A stretch of DNA of 64,000 nucleotides, taken from contig OZ024848.1 in assembly GCA_964017145.1 (NCBI GenBank), forward strand, positions 3,298,501 through 3,362,500, written 5' to 3'. The first letter of the stretch is position 1, and the number at the start of each line of letters is the position of its first letter. The DNA comes from Agrocybe praecox. Taxonomy: Eukaryota > Basidiomycota > Agaricomycetes > Agaricales > Agrocybaceae. Below, piece by piece: positions 1 through 10,501 of this stretch. Position numbers and translations under genes: made by a program. The notes beneath the pieces were generated by a model that saw only the letters and a list, made by a program, of their open reading frames with translations, had not been told where the DNA came from and ran no database searches.

Positions 1-771
1 ACACTGGCTAGTCCCATACAGGATGTCGTACTGATGCGCAAATTGATCTGTCTGATATCGCAGTGGGTCTAGGTAAAACAGAAAATTCATGAGAATTGTG
101 ACAATAGTCATCACTGTAAAACTATATCAATGTACGAATTGGAATCCAGAGTGACACCGGAATTACCAATTTCAACAATATAAATACCCAGAAATGCAAG
201 TGTGACATATTTCCGGTCACGAAGAAGGTGCCAGGAACGCCATATCTAACATTCTTGTCAGCAAAACGAAGTGGTACAGCTCATACATTATTTACCAGCA
301 AACCATCGGCAAGAACCTGGCCTAATCCCGATAATATTGTGGATGTGATATATACTGCAGGGGTAGCCGAGGTACCCATGGTCAAATAAAAGATATCATA
401 TCTAGTGTTGGCCTCTCCTCCCGCAAAACAGGTAGCTGCAAAAATCCATTCAATGATCAGAGTTCCAAGAGTGCAGCCAAACAGTCCTGCAAGAACACTA
501 GTAACCATTCGTTGGCCTCGCTGGGACCTGTGTGCTGTAAATTGATTAGCATTTCATGTCTTCCTCATGCAACATGCCCTCACAATAGATTCGAAAGGTT
601 ATCAAATAGAACCCAATATATGCTCCTATGTATAGTTGTTCAGCCACATTACGTTCCATAAAGGCGGTACTTACCTCCAAGAAATTGTAACATCAATGTT
701 GAATTTAAGTTACCACTAATAATGGACTTTTGAAGTGATATGGGGTAGATGGCATCTTCCTGAGAAGACAT
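1..771 (-). CDS. Multi-TM membrane protein, paralogue 1 (partial, 3' end outside window)
   Basis: This is an unnamed fungal integral membrane protein, the fourth copy of the family at 44.5, 53.3 and 62.1 kb. The start ATG at 771 opens a 32-codon first exon (begins MSSQEDAIYPISLQ), followed by a GTAAGT intron and a 42-nt exon ending RIY, then a short GTGAGG intron. The next exon encodes hydrophobic stretches around VTSVLAGLFGCTLG and ADGLL. As in the paralogues, an intron begins GTAAAT just after the GLL codons and resumes at an ATATGG exon (about position 257). The gene runs off the window edge after a segment matching the paralogues' YQTDQF region. Splice positions are conserved, so it looks intact as far as visible. 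Function unknown; the 7-TM-like topology is an inference from hydrophobicity. Confidence 0.7.
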
Positions 772-1783
772 AGTAATAGAATATGGGTCTGCCCAAAGTC
801 AAGTAGTCGCTGTCTTAAGTACTATTACGAGCGTATATCCTGAGGACTGGAATCAAGTTGTCATGGTACACTTCATGCATCGACGAGAGAGAGCGTGGAG
901 ACGGTGTTTAGACGACGGTGTTTGGAGATCTCGGAGAGTCGGCACCCGGAGTCCAATGATCCAAATATAACTCACGCAAGGGGGTCTCTATTTTTGTGTC
1001 GCTAAAAGGTTTCTGGCTCATTTGAAATTTGTGTCGCACCTCAAGTTTCCGTCGCACATTATCCATGTACTTATTGTCACATCATATAATATTTTTGCTC
1101 GTATATTTTTTTACTGACATATAAATGAGATTCCCCGCAACCTAAGTCAAGTTGTAGACACACCTAAAAAAAAAGTGGCTCATTTCGTTGAAGTTTGAGA
1201 CAGAAACTTAAAAAGCGACCATATCTTTCAATCTGAACTGAGCATACAACTAAGGGCCTAATTTGGGTCGCAAATGGTAAAAAGTCCAAGTTTTGGTCGC
1301 TTTTTATTTTTACCGCCATACATGGGACATTGGTACGATCCAGTCTCAAAAGAGATTGACAATCTAACCGGTGTTGTCAGCACAGGCACGGAAACTGAGA
1401 ACAAGTCTCGTAGTTTTACTCATGAGTCGTTTAAATATCCAATGGTTTTAGGTGCCATACGCTTCGATATCGTGATGGTGTTGGCCCATAATATAATATA
1501 TTAAGGTTTTCCCAGGACTCCTAGGCCTCCATCTCATATGCTTAATGCCTGGCACCATCTTATCCTTGAGAGACACCAGCAGATATATTCAGTCGCACGT
1601 TGATCTGAGATCACTTCTCAGCTCAAACCCCGAACGGTTTGCAGTAGAACACAACAATGTATACTAATATCTCTAACCTGTACTGAGCTATAATATCGAG
1701 CCCGGCCACAACTCGAAGCCTCGATGAACAGACTAAGCTTACTTAATTTTTAGCTGGACCTTGAGGAATATTACTACTTGAAG
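772..1783. other. Upstream region of paralogue 1, homologous (inverted) to array DNA
   Basis: No gene is supported here. The stretch 1260-1780 matches in reverse the sequence at about 43.9-44.4 kb, for example the segment around CTCAAAAGAGATTGACAATC at 1346 and the GTATACTA / CTGAGCTATAATATCGAG segments at 1658-1700. It is the promoter side of the membrane protein gene in the inverted duplicate. Confidence 0.6.
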
Positions 1784-1981
1784 CCCAGTGAAAATCGGTT
1801 CTGAGCATATCCGAAAAGGAGCAAAATATCTGGAAATATCTGGGTATATCTGAGAAATCATCAAAACCCTAATTATTTATAGACGCGAGATTCAGAAAAT
1901 CTCGGAAAAGCTCAGATATACCCGGAACATCCCAGATATTTTGCTCCTCTCCGGATATGCTCAGAATCGATTTTCACTGGG
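1784..1981. mobile_element. Palindromic foldback MITE with 7-bp target duplication
   Basis: The ends are CCCAGTGAAAATCG and its reverse complement CGATTTTCACTGGG. The arms pair over about 70 bp each (left 1784-1855, right 1911-1981), with a few mismatches, around a short centre near 1860-1905. The flanks are the direct repeat CTTGAAG (1777-1783 and 1982-1988). The homologous array copies (about 43.9, 52.8 kb) read straight through this place without the element, which supports real insertion. No coding capacity; superfamily not assignable from the ends alone. Confidence 0.75.
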
Positions 1982-2279
1982 CTTGAAGGCTGACACAGGA
2001 GTTTCCTATACCTGTTCAGTTAAAGAATATATACCCACTCACATCCCAATTTTTAAACAATGCATCTCACTCAGGAAGTACCAGATCCCCAAGTTCGTGA
2101 ATGATCGATGAACGTTTCGAGCCGCTCTGATAGTCAATTATTTCTGCAAGCCACTCATTAACGTGAAACAAGTACAGCACATCCGAAGGAATGGAGGCAA
2201 TATATATGTTCCTCTAAACTGATGTCCAAAGAGGTGATCAAGTTTACGCATCTATATGTTTATCGCGTTACATGAGAAT

Positions 2280-3900
2280 TCAAACGCTGAAGCGGAATGT
2301 TTGAGGCGGCGAGATGGCGAAGTGAGTTGGCGTCCCATCGAAGGAGGAAACAGGGACAGGGATTCGGCGTGAGGATCTTCACCTCGACAGGTGCTTGCGC
2401 GCCGTCCCAGTACCGCTGTAAAATTGCCTTAGTATCTTTGGTATGAGCGAGTTGAATTTCCTCGAATTCGGCGAGCGTCGACAGTGTTCAAACGTTCCAA
2501 GTTCTTTGTCACAATCCGTGACTCAACAAACAAGTGTCACGTTTCAGAACGAAACCTCCTCATCGTACGAAACTACCAAACCACGAAGCAGCGCCTGCAC
2601 GGGCACAAACACACAAACACACGCACTCCTCCGCCTAAGTCACGCTCACCCCCTCGCGAAGAACAAATGGCTACTCCTCGCGCATGCTCAGGCTGTTATC
2701 ACCACCAATGCTGACCCATCGGCGTCGACATCGACCCATCGGCGCGTGAGGAAGGGCTCGGGCTCTGTCCAATGGAATGGGAACGGGAACGGGAACGTGG
2801 GCGTGGGCGGGTTGAGCGCTGCGAGACCTATCGCTATCCCTATTCCCCTCGCGAATCGGAATCGTGTGGGTGGGCATGGGCGTGGGGAGTCGCAGGAGAG
2901 GGAGAGGATGGTGTAGTCGCAGGAGAAGATGCCAACGCCTTTGTCTGCAGCTCAGTACGTCTTGCCCACGTCGCCACCCCCATCGACTGCTGTTGCTCTC
3001 CCAGGGCCGCAGGTCCAGGTCCAAATGCATGTCGTTCTGCGTACGTATTTTTCCATACGAAATTGACGATATGGGTTATCTGATTTTATTATCCTTCTCT
3101 TTCTTTCTTTCTAGTTGAAGCACCTTTCGCGTTCTGTTGACCTCAACCCACCATTCCCTTCCCCGCCTGGACACAGAAAGGAATTGAATTGAAGCCAGGC
3201 CAGAGCAGACAACGTGCCAGACTCGATACAACCCACATAGCCGACAGCCTATCCCGCCCTATGTATTATCTGAGCACGAGCACGAGCACCACACGCAACA
3301 AAGTCGCGTACAGTTACCTCCTGGAGAGCAACGCAGCGCCCTTTCATCAGCAGCATCGCACTCGCCACCTGGAAATGTCAGCGTACCCCGGATCTGCATC
3401 ATCTTTGACGATATCAGCTCACAGACTCCATCCGTACTACTCGCATCACCTCAGGCGCAAGTCGCTCCTTACGCTTACTCTGATTTTGGCCTCTGTTTCT
3501 GCGCATGTGCGTGGTAGTTCCAATTCCAATTCCGATTCCAGCTCTCGATGCAGTTCTTAATACATGAAAACCAGAACCATCAACGACACGAAAGGAAAAG
3601 GAAAAATCATCACCACGAACGTAACGATGCAAGTCAGCCTCAAAGTAGACCTTGGCTTTGACTTGTCCGCTGTCGTTCCTGTTCCTTCTCCCTCCTCGCC
3701 CACCCCGCAAAACACACCCGCACCCACAAAATCCTCAAGGCAAAGAACGAGCAGCAGGAAACGCTCGCTCGCTCTTCCTTCCTCCTCGCAATGTGAGTTT
3801 ATTTATATTTTATTCTTCGCTGCTCGCTCCCCCGTACGCGCTGGCATATACGGTGCGGATGATCCCGATGACGAATATGCAGCGATGACGAAACTGTTCA
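2280..3900 (+). pseudogene. Inverted, diverged copy of the array's low-complexity coding block
   Basis: The + strand here matches the - strand of the array units. The longest open stretch is 2443-2916 (157 codons), which contains the array's landmark peptides KNKWLLLAHAQA and GNVGVGGLSA in one frame. A pyrimidine tract and TCTTTCTAG at 3113 precede a segment matching the array's TTGAAAGCACC exon start (reverse strand near 49.4 kb). At 3627 the peptide MQVSLKVD-FDLSAVVPVP matches the array ORFs at 48.9 and 57.7 kb at the protein level. No single frame runs through the block and one of the array's internal sub-repeats is missing. I recognise no domain; it may be a decayed gene with a Ser/Pro-rich product. 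Confidence 0.45.
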
Positions 3901-4035
3901 TCGCATCGCATCACATCGAGCTTCTCTTCTCTTCTTCTGTGCTACGCTCTTTTCGGGGTTCTCCTCCCCCCATCACTCGTTCGCGTTACTCGCCTTTCCC
4001 TTTCTCCTTAACCACCCCCATTTCCACAGCCTGTA

Positions 4036-5242
4036 GCGACGATGCTGCAATATCGTCTCTACGGGGGGAACCACCTCCCAACCAACCTCGAGGGGTTTAT
4101 GAAAGCCAGAGCGAACATCGGGAGTGTCATTGGTCAATATTTCAATTCGCGTTTGGTGCGTATCCATATACCTTTCTTCGCTCTTCCAACATCTAATCCC
4201 CCCCCCTCCACTGTCAGATTCCCCACTGGGTCGTTGGCCCCTGATTCGTGTTTGACACCCTCACGCTCGCCTCACTCATATCACCCCCACCCTCACCAAT
4301 CCACCCTTCCCTCACCCTCACCGGTCCACCCTTTCCTCACCCCCCACCCTCCCTCACCGGCTACTACGTCTCAGTCCTAACGATCGAACTCCTCGGCCGG
4401 AAATGGATCCAAGTTCAAGGATTCCTCCTCGCCGCTCTCTTCCTCGCTATCCTCGCAGGCAGGTTCCACGAGCTAAGCAAGCCGGCGTTCATAGTGTGTT
4501 GTGCGTTCTTGCAGATTTTCTTCAATTTTGGAGCGAATACGTGAGTTTTTTTTTTTTGTTTGGTTTCGTTCGTTCTCTTGCTTCCCAGGCTGACCTGTTT
4601 GTGTTTGTTTATAGAACGACATATGTAAGTCCCCCCATCCCATCACGAGAGAGCTGACGACCGAATGTTCTCCAGTGCTACCCCGCAGAAGTCTTCCCAA
4701 CGCGCTTCAAAGCCTTCGCACACGATATCTCCGCCGCGGCAGGTAAAGCCGTGCGATCATCTCAGCGTTGGCTCTTAATACGTTGAGCAAGAATATTGGG
4801 ACGCCTGCTTGTTTGTGGAGTGAGTGTTTTGGTTTTTACGTTTTTGTTTTTGTTCCTTTTTTGTCCCGTTTATTATTGGTTGGGTTCGGTCGCGCCGCCT
4901 CATGGAGGAGTTTTCTTCTCCGTCGATCTTACTTCATTGTTCCATCTTCCATCTTCCTCTTCCCATCGCCCCCCTTTTCTTTCCTTTTCTCGAAAGCATT
5001 TCGCTGACTCTGATCCTCCCTCTTTCCCTTTTTAAAGTTTTCTTCGGATGCTCTATCGCCGATGCTGGCACGTTTTTCCTTTTCCTTCACACGCACAGCG
5101 CAAATGACTGACTAACTTGCGCAGTTGTCTTTGTGTTTTTCTAGCTTTCACTTTCCTGTTACCTGAAGCCAAAGGCCGAGATGCGGATCTCCTGTATGCA
5201 GAGGAGATTAGGGAGGCGAGGGAGAGAGCGGCGAGGAGATGA
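4036..5242 (+). pseudogene. Phosphate permease (MFS, Pho84-type), internally deleted relic
   Basis: Two separated pieces of an inorganic phosphate:H+ symporter are recognisable. The first (about 4036-4155) reads TMLQYRLYGG ... LEGFMKARANIGSVIGQ, the family's second-TM region. The second (from 4361) reads GYYVSVLTIELLGRKW ... FFNFGANT, then after two short introns CYPAEVFPTRFKAFAHD, the canonical segment before the last TMs, and ends with LLPEAKGRDADLLYAEE (stop at 5240-5242). The roughly 330 residues between TM2 and TM10 are absent: only 210 bp of C-rich filler lies between the pieces. A further single-base loss at about 4749 shifts the frame in the conserved GKAGAI motif. Functional full-length family members have about 12 TMs, so this copy is dead. 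Confidence 0.8.
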
Positions 5243-5572
5243 GTGTGTAAACCTTTAGCGTTTGACGTTTGTGGGACGATGGTGCGGGGGCGGACAAAAA
5301 AGAGAAAATAGAAAAGCAATGCGAAATGCGGGAAGTGGGAAGTGGGAAGCTGTCGAGGCGATGATGAAGAATAAGGAGAATGGTAATGGTAATCGACGAT
5401 AACTACGACGACGAAGAAATCAAGAAACTACGAATACGAACTGGATAAATGAATAAACAAAATGTAACATGTAACATACATACGATAGCATACTAATTAG
5501 AACATGGGATTTAAATTTAAGTCTCTTGAGTCCCAGAGAAAAAAATACAAGAAACACAACTCAAAGCGAAAT
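5243..5572. other. Intergenic, 3' flank
   Basis: AT-rich tail-to-tail spacer between the permease relic and the next minus-strand gene. I see nothing coding or repeated in it. Confidence 0.5.
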
Positions 5573-7518
5573 CTATTCGTCACTTCCATATTCATCTTTC
5601 AACCTTTTCTCCTCATCGTACAATTTTCTTTGGACCTGCTGATCAGCCTCCTCAGCATCCTTGGAATCGGGCATAGAATGTTTATTCTGATCCTCCAAGA
5701 AGCTGAGGTCGATATAGTGATCGCGAATCAGTGCAAGCAATCCCTTTTCATCGGTATTGTTCTCTTCGATAATTTTAGGGTACGTTCGAAGGCATTCTTC
5801 CTTCATTTTCCCTTGCTGAAAAGTATGGGCCATCCCTCCAAGTGAGAGATTTTTGGAACCTGTTGATCCAAGTTAGAGTCGAACAGGTCACAGCAAATGG
5901 TCAGTCAGTTTGATGAAAATCAGACGTACCATACATTACATGGAGTAACGAGCCCCCAAAAAGGACCGCAAAAACACCGCTGAGTGCAGTCCACAGACCT
6001 CCGACTGCAGAGAAACCCTCTACGGCCGAGCTACTCCGGTAATCTGATATGATCCGTAGGGCGGTAAAGTCCTCCTGTACGAAGAGGATTAAAGTCGAGA
6101 TATTATCGCCACGAACAACAGTTGTGGACGGGTCATGGTAAACACTCGTCATACGTGGAATCCAGAAAGTCTTTGAAGTCTACGTATATTGTTGGTTGAT
6201 AATATTAGCTGATCACATCGGATGTAAAAATCGAATATCTCACCTGAAATATCCCAAGGGCAGCTAACATGGGTTGGAGGAATACCTGACGGACGTCTGG
6301 TCGCAGCGTCGCGATGAGATTAATTCCAGGAACGACTGATATACTACTAGCGCTGTAAACGACATTTTCTGCTCCAACTTCGGTCTGGTTTGCCATCCCA
6401 GGGAGAATATTTATGGCGGGTACTTGGCGATTGGAAAAATGATTATGCACGGCGCTGATCTGCGTAAAATTGATAGTAATTAGGAGGGAAGGGAGACAGG
6501 CGTTGTTGTATGAGTTTTCAGTGCCATTTGGACATTGAATGGCTGGGAATCTCTCGCTCTCTATGGCCGTGAAGGAAGAGTGAACAGTGGTGCACGGAAA
6601 CTGTTGCTCGTCTGCGATGAAAAAGGTTCATTTGAACGGTACCAATGAGCTTTAGAAGACAGTGATTAGGGGAGGATACACACCTGACTGAGAGTCTTGT
6701 AAAAGTTCGACGCTTATAGCGCCCAGCATCCAGTCGTAGGGCACATAATCATCTTTCCTACTCAAAAGGGGGGGATAATATATGTTCTAAGATGAGATAA
6801 ATACGTCATTGAAGATTTATGAGATACATCGAAAAGGCGCATACTGGCAACGTGGCAATAACATTCCATGTGGCAGGAAAGTCGATTTTTATGGTCCTTG
6901 GGTCCCACGTCGTTGTTCTGAGTTCTTTAAGGGGTGCAAATGCCGTCTCACGTATCGGATCGAAAAGAACTGCGGTTGCAAAGTAGACCATTATTCCAAA
7001 TAAAAAGCATAATCCCAGGAATCCACGCATGAATTTGATCATGGCAGTTTCTCCACTACGCGGGTTACAAAACAACAAGGTCAGCAAGATCAATGTTACG
7101 CTAATCCAAACGTATACCACATACACATAATGGCCTTTCCACATCTTTTTTCCCATAAATATCTGGTTCACTGAGTGTAAGTCTTTCTTGTTGCGGACCT
7201 TGGTCCGTCGTTCCATTAAAATATCGTATGGCTTGAAAAGAGACCTTGGCTTGCTGAGGGCCGTTCCAATGCGCTATAACGACATAACTACTAGGCATAT
7301 AACCACAATCCAGCTGACAAAATAGTGAATTGCGTCGATTTCTGGAATAAGAGGCTGTATGTGAAACTGTTTGGCGTAGATGATAAGGGCTATAAGAACA
7401 ATATCACGAGTTCTCAGTCAGTTCTCCATGTAAGCGCTACCAAAAAGAAGTCAACATACCAGCTGTCTTTGAGATGGTCATGTAAGGTACGCACCTTGCC
7501 TACGCCCGAAACCGACAT
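5573..7518 (-). CDS. Agaricomycete multi-TM protein with extracellular domain, function unknown
   Basis: Proposed model: start at 7518 (MSVSGVGK), a GTACCT intron, an exon ending IPEIDAIHYF, a possible GTCAGC intron that skips an in-frame TAG, then RIGTALSKPRSLFKPYDIL and an exon with two TM segments (GHYVYVVYVWISVTLILLTL; GFLGLCFLFGIMVYFATAV) plus a third near LPVCAFSMYLI. Later exons give a Cys-containing, N-glycosylation-rich ectodomain (QFPCTTVHSS ... CPNGTENSYNNACLPS), then the family signature GGLWTALSGVFAVLFGGSLL as a last TM, followed by a cytosolic tail ending KRLKDEYGSDE. The GGLWT-F-FG TM motif is common in uncharacterised Agaricomycete membrane proteins. The first two exons are the least certain part of the model. 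Confidence 0.7.
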
Positions 7519-7930
7519 AAACACGCCATCTCGGCGCACAGCCAACATTTCGGACCGAAGCCATTCCCCCTTTTCCTTATACTACCTTTTTAGCTTATTT
7601 TCCTTTCTGCCAGCGAAGGCACCCTTAAGGGTTCACCGTCGCTTCTTTAATTTCTCTTGGACATTTCTTTTCGCCTAGATAAACCTTCCCCATTCAATTG
7701 GATTTCATATCTTTCCCCCTGAGTATCGCTACGAGTAGAATTACCTATATAACAGTAGTCTACTTGTCTTGTACTCCCCAGCAGAAGAAATGTACCTGCC
7801 ATACCCTCGTTATTGATCTACGCTACGTACCACGCCCACCCTTTCCATTCCTTATCCATATCACCAAGAGGTTTAGAACCCCCGAGACGATTTCGCCTCG
7901 TCTCCCCTCTTCACCCGAACTCACAACGGT
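7519..7930. other. Intergenic spacer
   Basis: Lies between two minus-strand genes. It has a pyrimidine-rich + strand but no supported coding frame. Confidence 0.4.
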
Positions 7931-8222
7931 TCACATCGTTTCAGTCATAACCAAGTCAATAAACGCATAGAAATATTGCCACAAAATGGCACTGGAGTTT
8001 GCATGAGGTGACAGGGAATTGGCAAGCGTCAGGGACCTGAGTGGATGCTCACCTGGCCACATGATGCAAGCATATACCCCCAAGCGCACAGGTCCAGAGC
8101 ACGTTGACTTCCCCGCGTTGTACAAGGTCGATACTTGACAGAGCTACAACCACCGTACAAACGAGAAATACGTGTAGCCTAGGAATGACGCGAAGAAAGA
8201 CAACATTGACGAAGTTGTCCAT
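7931..8222 (-). CDS. Small two-exon membrane protein, unknown
   Basis: ATG at 8222 (MDNFVNVVFLRVIPRLHVFL). Exon 1 is 8222-8053 and exon 2 is 7991-7931, joined across a GTGAGC...CCAG intron of 61 nt (7992-8052). Together they give a 76-residue product ending FIDLVMTETM. Two to three hydrophobic segments are visible (HVFLVCTVVVALSSI; LWTCALGGICLHHVASAILW). It resembles the small tetraspan-like proteins common in basidiomycetes but is short and may be a fragment. An in-frame upstream ATG at 8381 would add 53 residues with no hydrophobic signal. Identity not recognised. Confidence 0.45.
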
Positions 8223-9352
8223 CACTGCTTTCTTCGAGAAAGAGAGCAAGGAAGAGAAGGGCGGTATGACTGCTGAAGCTTGAAGTTTCGATGCTTCAGG
8301 TTGGAAGCATAATATAGGATATAACTTGCCTGACTCGAAAGCATGCCGTTCATATCGGCAGTGACTACCAGTAGCGTTCATTTCATATCACAAAAACAGC
8401 TACCACAATGCCGTACGCACATGTCTGTCTTCTGTGTTAGCGGAATGTGACTCGGAGATATGTGTATTAAAATTTAGATCGATCATTCAACAGAACGCTC
8501 AGATACTTCATTGCAAACAGACAAGTGTATACTCTGGATCGAACCATTTGTTCGCGAACTTACGTTTCCAAAAGACTTCTGCTTATTCCGACAATGTTCC
8601 TGAATAATGTTGTGAAATAAATGTTATGTAACATGACTGTGATAATATGAGTACTCATCGTGGTATACACGCTCGTTCATTTCTGGAAAACTGTTAATCC
8701 AAGCACATCACAAGCTTCTTCAGTTCTTTGCATGTCCCGCTGAGGCACAAACATAAAACGCTCTACACATATCCATCTATCTCGCCACTCATGCTCACTT
8801 AAAAGGTGTCTTCATGTGACTGTATGAACGGAGCATCATAGCAGGAATGTGTACCAAATATTTGAACGATGTACTTGCATATATAGGAGCCAGTGACGAG
8901 TGACGACTGCCCGGAGACATTTGACACGATAAAAGTAAGATAAAGAGATGGTCCAAGATAAGAATGGCCTACCTTCCTACTGGCTCTCATACATGGTCTA
9001 TGAATAAATAGACACGAGAATTTGGACCAAGAAAAGCATTTGATAATGACCGCTTTTGAAACTCGAAACATATTTGATGCTTAGTTATAATTAGGTCACC
9101 TCGAGAGACGGTCCGGAAGGCGAGCTCGGAGCACGTGGATATGTTTCTTCAATTTTTTTCTCTGGTCGGTCTCCGTTGTTGCTCTGTTGTACTTGTAATC
9201 GTTACTCAGACAGCGAGAACAAAATGTCTCCCTTTTTACGTATATCTGTTGCTTTCGATCACGGAAAATACAAAGAACCTAAAAATATACACCTGCAGTG
9301 ATAGCGAAATTCTGTCCACTGGCCCTAATACGCCGCCGCGTCGACAATCTAC
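8223..9352. other. Intergenic, no gene seen
   Basis: About 1.1 kb without a convincing reading frame, repeat or transposon end on either strand. Confidence 0.4.
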
Positions 9353-10008
9353 CTAAAATCGTATAAGGAAACCTCGAACGCCCTCGCTAATATATCCGTC
9401 AATACGTGAGTTGATGACATCATCCCGTTCTTGTGCATCCATGGTATAGAAACTGTTCCTGGCAATAGGACTCCAGACGTAATGGAATGGTAAGCCACCA
9501 CAAAGTCCATCGTTGTATACATATCCCACGACCCCCTCATAGTTGTACCCATCGAGCCTAATGACCGCGTCTCGCTCTGTAGTGGAAGTAGTGTATAAGT
9601 GATTGTTGATGCCTGGCCTGCCATTATAGAGTCTATATAGAGGGACAGTGCGGGCTTGTCCAGACTGGGGCCAGACGTATCCTGCAACACCTTCATCCCG
9701 GTAGTTGTAGAACGCAATAAAGTGCTGTTTTTCTGCTGGGCTGATAGTGTAGAAATCATCTTTGGCAATTGGATTCCACAGACGGTAAAGAGGGACGAGG
9801 ACACGAGGGTCTCCACAAGCCTGAGGATCCGAAGGATGCAAGTTCTGAAAAAGAGGGTGTACACGCTAGATATCAAGGGGAACTTTCGAGTTGTATAAGC
9901 GAGAATACATACTTGAAGAACACCTTGCTCGTCAGTGGGCATGGCACTAACGGACAGCCCAGATATGGCAAGAAGAGAGGCAAGGATGAAGTTGAATTTG
10001 AGATTCAT
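9353..10008 (-). CDS. Secreted DUF5648-type repeat protein
   Basis: Exon 1 (10008-9913) encodes a signal peptide, MNLKFNFILASLLAISGLSVSA without flanking, followed by MPTDEQGVLQ. A GTATGT intron (9845-9912) leads to exon 2 (9844-9353), for 195 residues in total. The mature part has three repeats of about 45 residues with the DUF5648 pattern: VPLYRLWNP...DDFYTIS..E, then VPLYRLYNG...HLYTTSTTERDAV..DGYNYEGVVGYV, then FHYVWSPIARNSFYTMDAQERDDV..GYISEGVRGFL. This domain is frequent in secreted fungal and bacterial proteins, sometimes beside hydrolases or lectins; its biochemical role is not established. Complete signal peptide, introns and stop suggest a functional extracellular protein. Confidence 0.85.
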
Positions 10009-10501
10009 TGGATAGTTAATTTGCTGATGCAAGTCCTGTAGCCTCCGCGTCTTTCTTATAGAGATTTGAACCATTCCCGACGTCCATAGTTACTTGTTTA
10101 TGTCTTTCAACTGAGAGTCCATTATATTTCACTCGCTTCAACATTCATTCATTAATTGGATCATACTACGATTAAGAGCAGTCAATCAAAATTCGCATGA
10201 TGATTTCCCTCAAATGAAATAATAAACATTCGGATTTCAACGTTCAACGTTCAATCATGCCACAAAGATGTTATATGAACGACACTTTAGAACCATCCGT
10301 GCTTTTGAAGAAATAATATCTAAATTCAAGAGACACTTCATATTGAATCCCGCTACTGGGGACTTTAAACTGATGTATTGCATGTAGTCCCATAAAAAAA
10401 TTCCGACCATCAAGTGATCTGTCTTAAGGAGCCTGCGTTGCGCAAAGATTATTCGGATCATTAAAAACTGGGAAGTGAGTAGTATACCTAAGCTACATAA
10501 G
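10009..10501. other. Intergenic spacer
   Basis: Holds the 5' flank of the secreted DUF5648 gene and the 3' flank of the NACHT gene. A short direct repeat, TTCAACG twice, occurs near 10236; nothing else was seen. Confidence 0.4.

Noticed and set aside
1164..1504. Opposing frames of 61 and 76 codons
   Set aside because: They fall in the promoter-side region shared with the array, where the equivalent frames are not kept.
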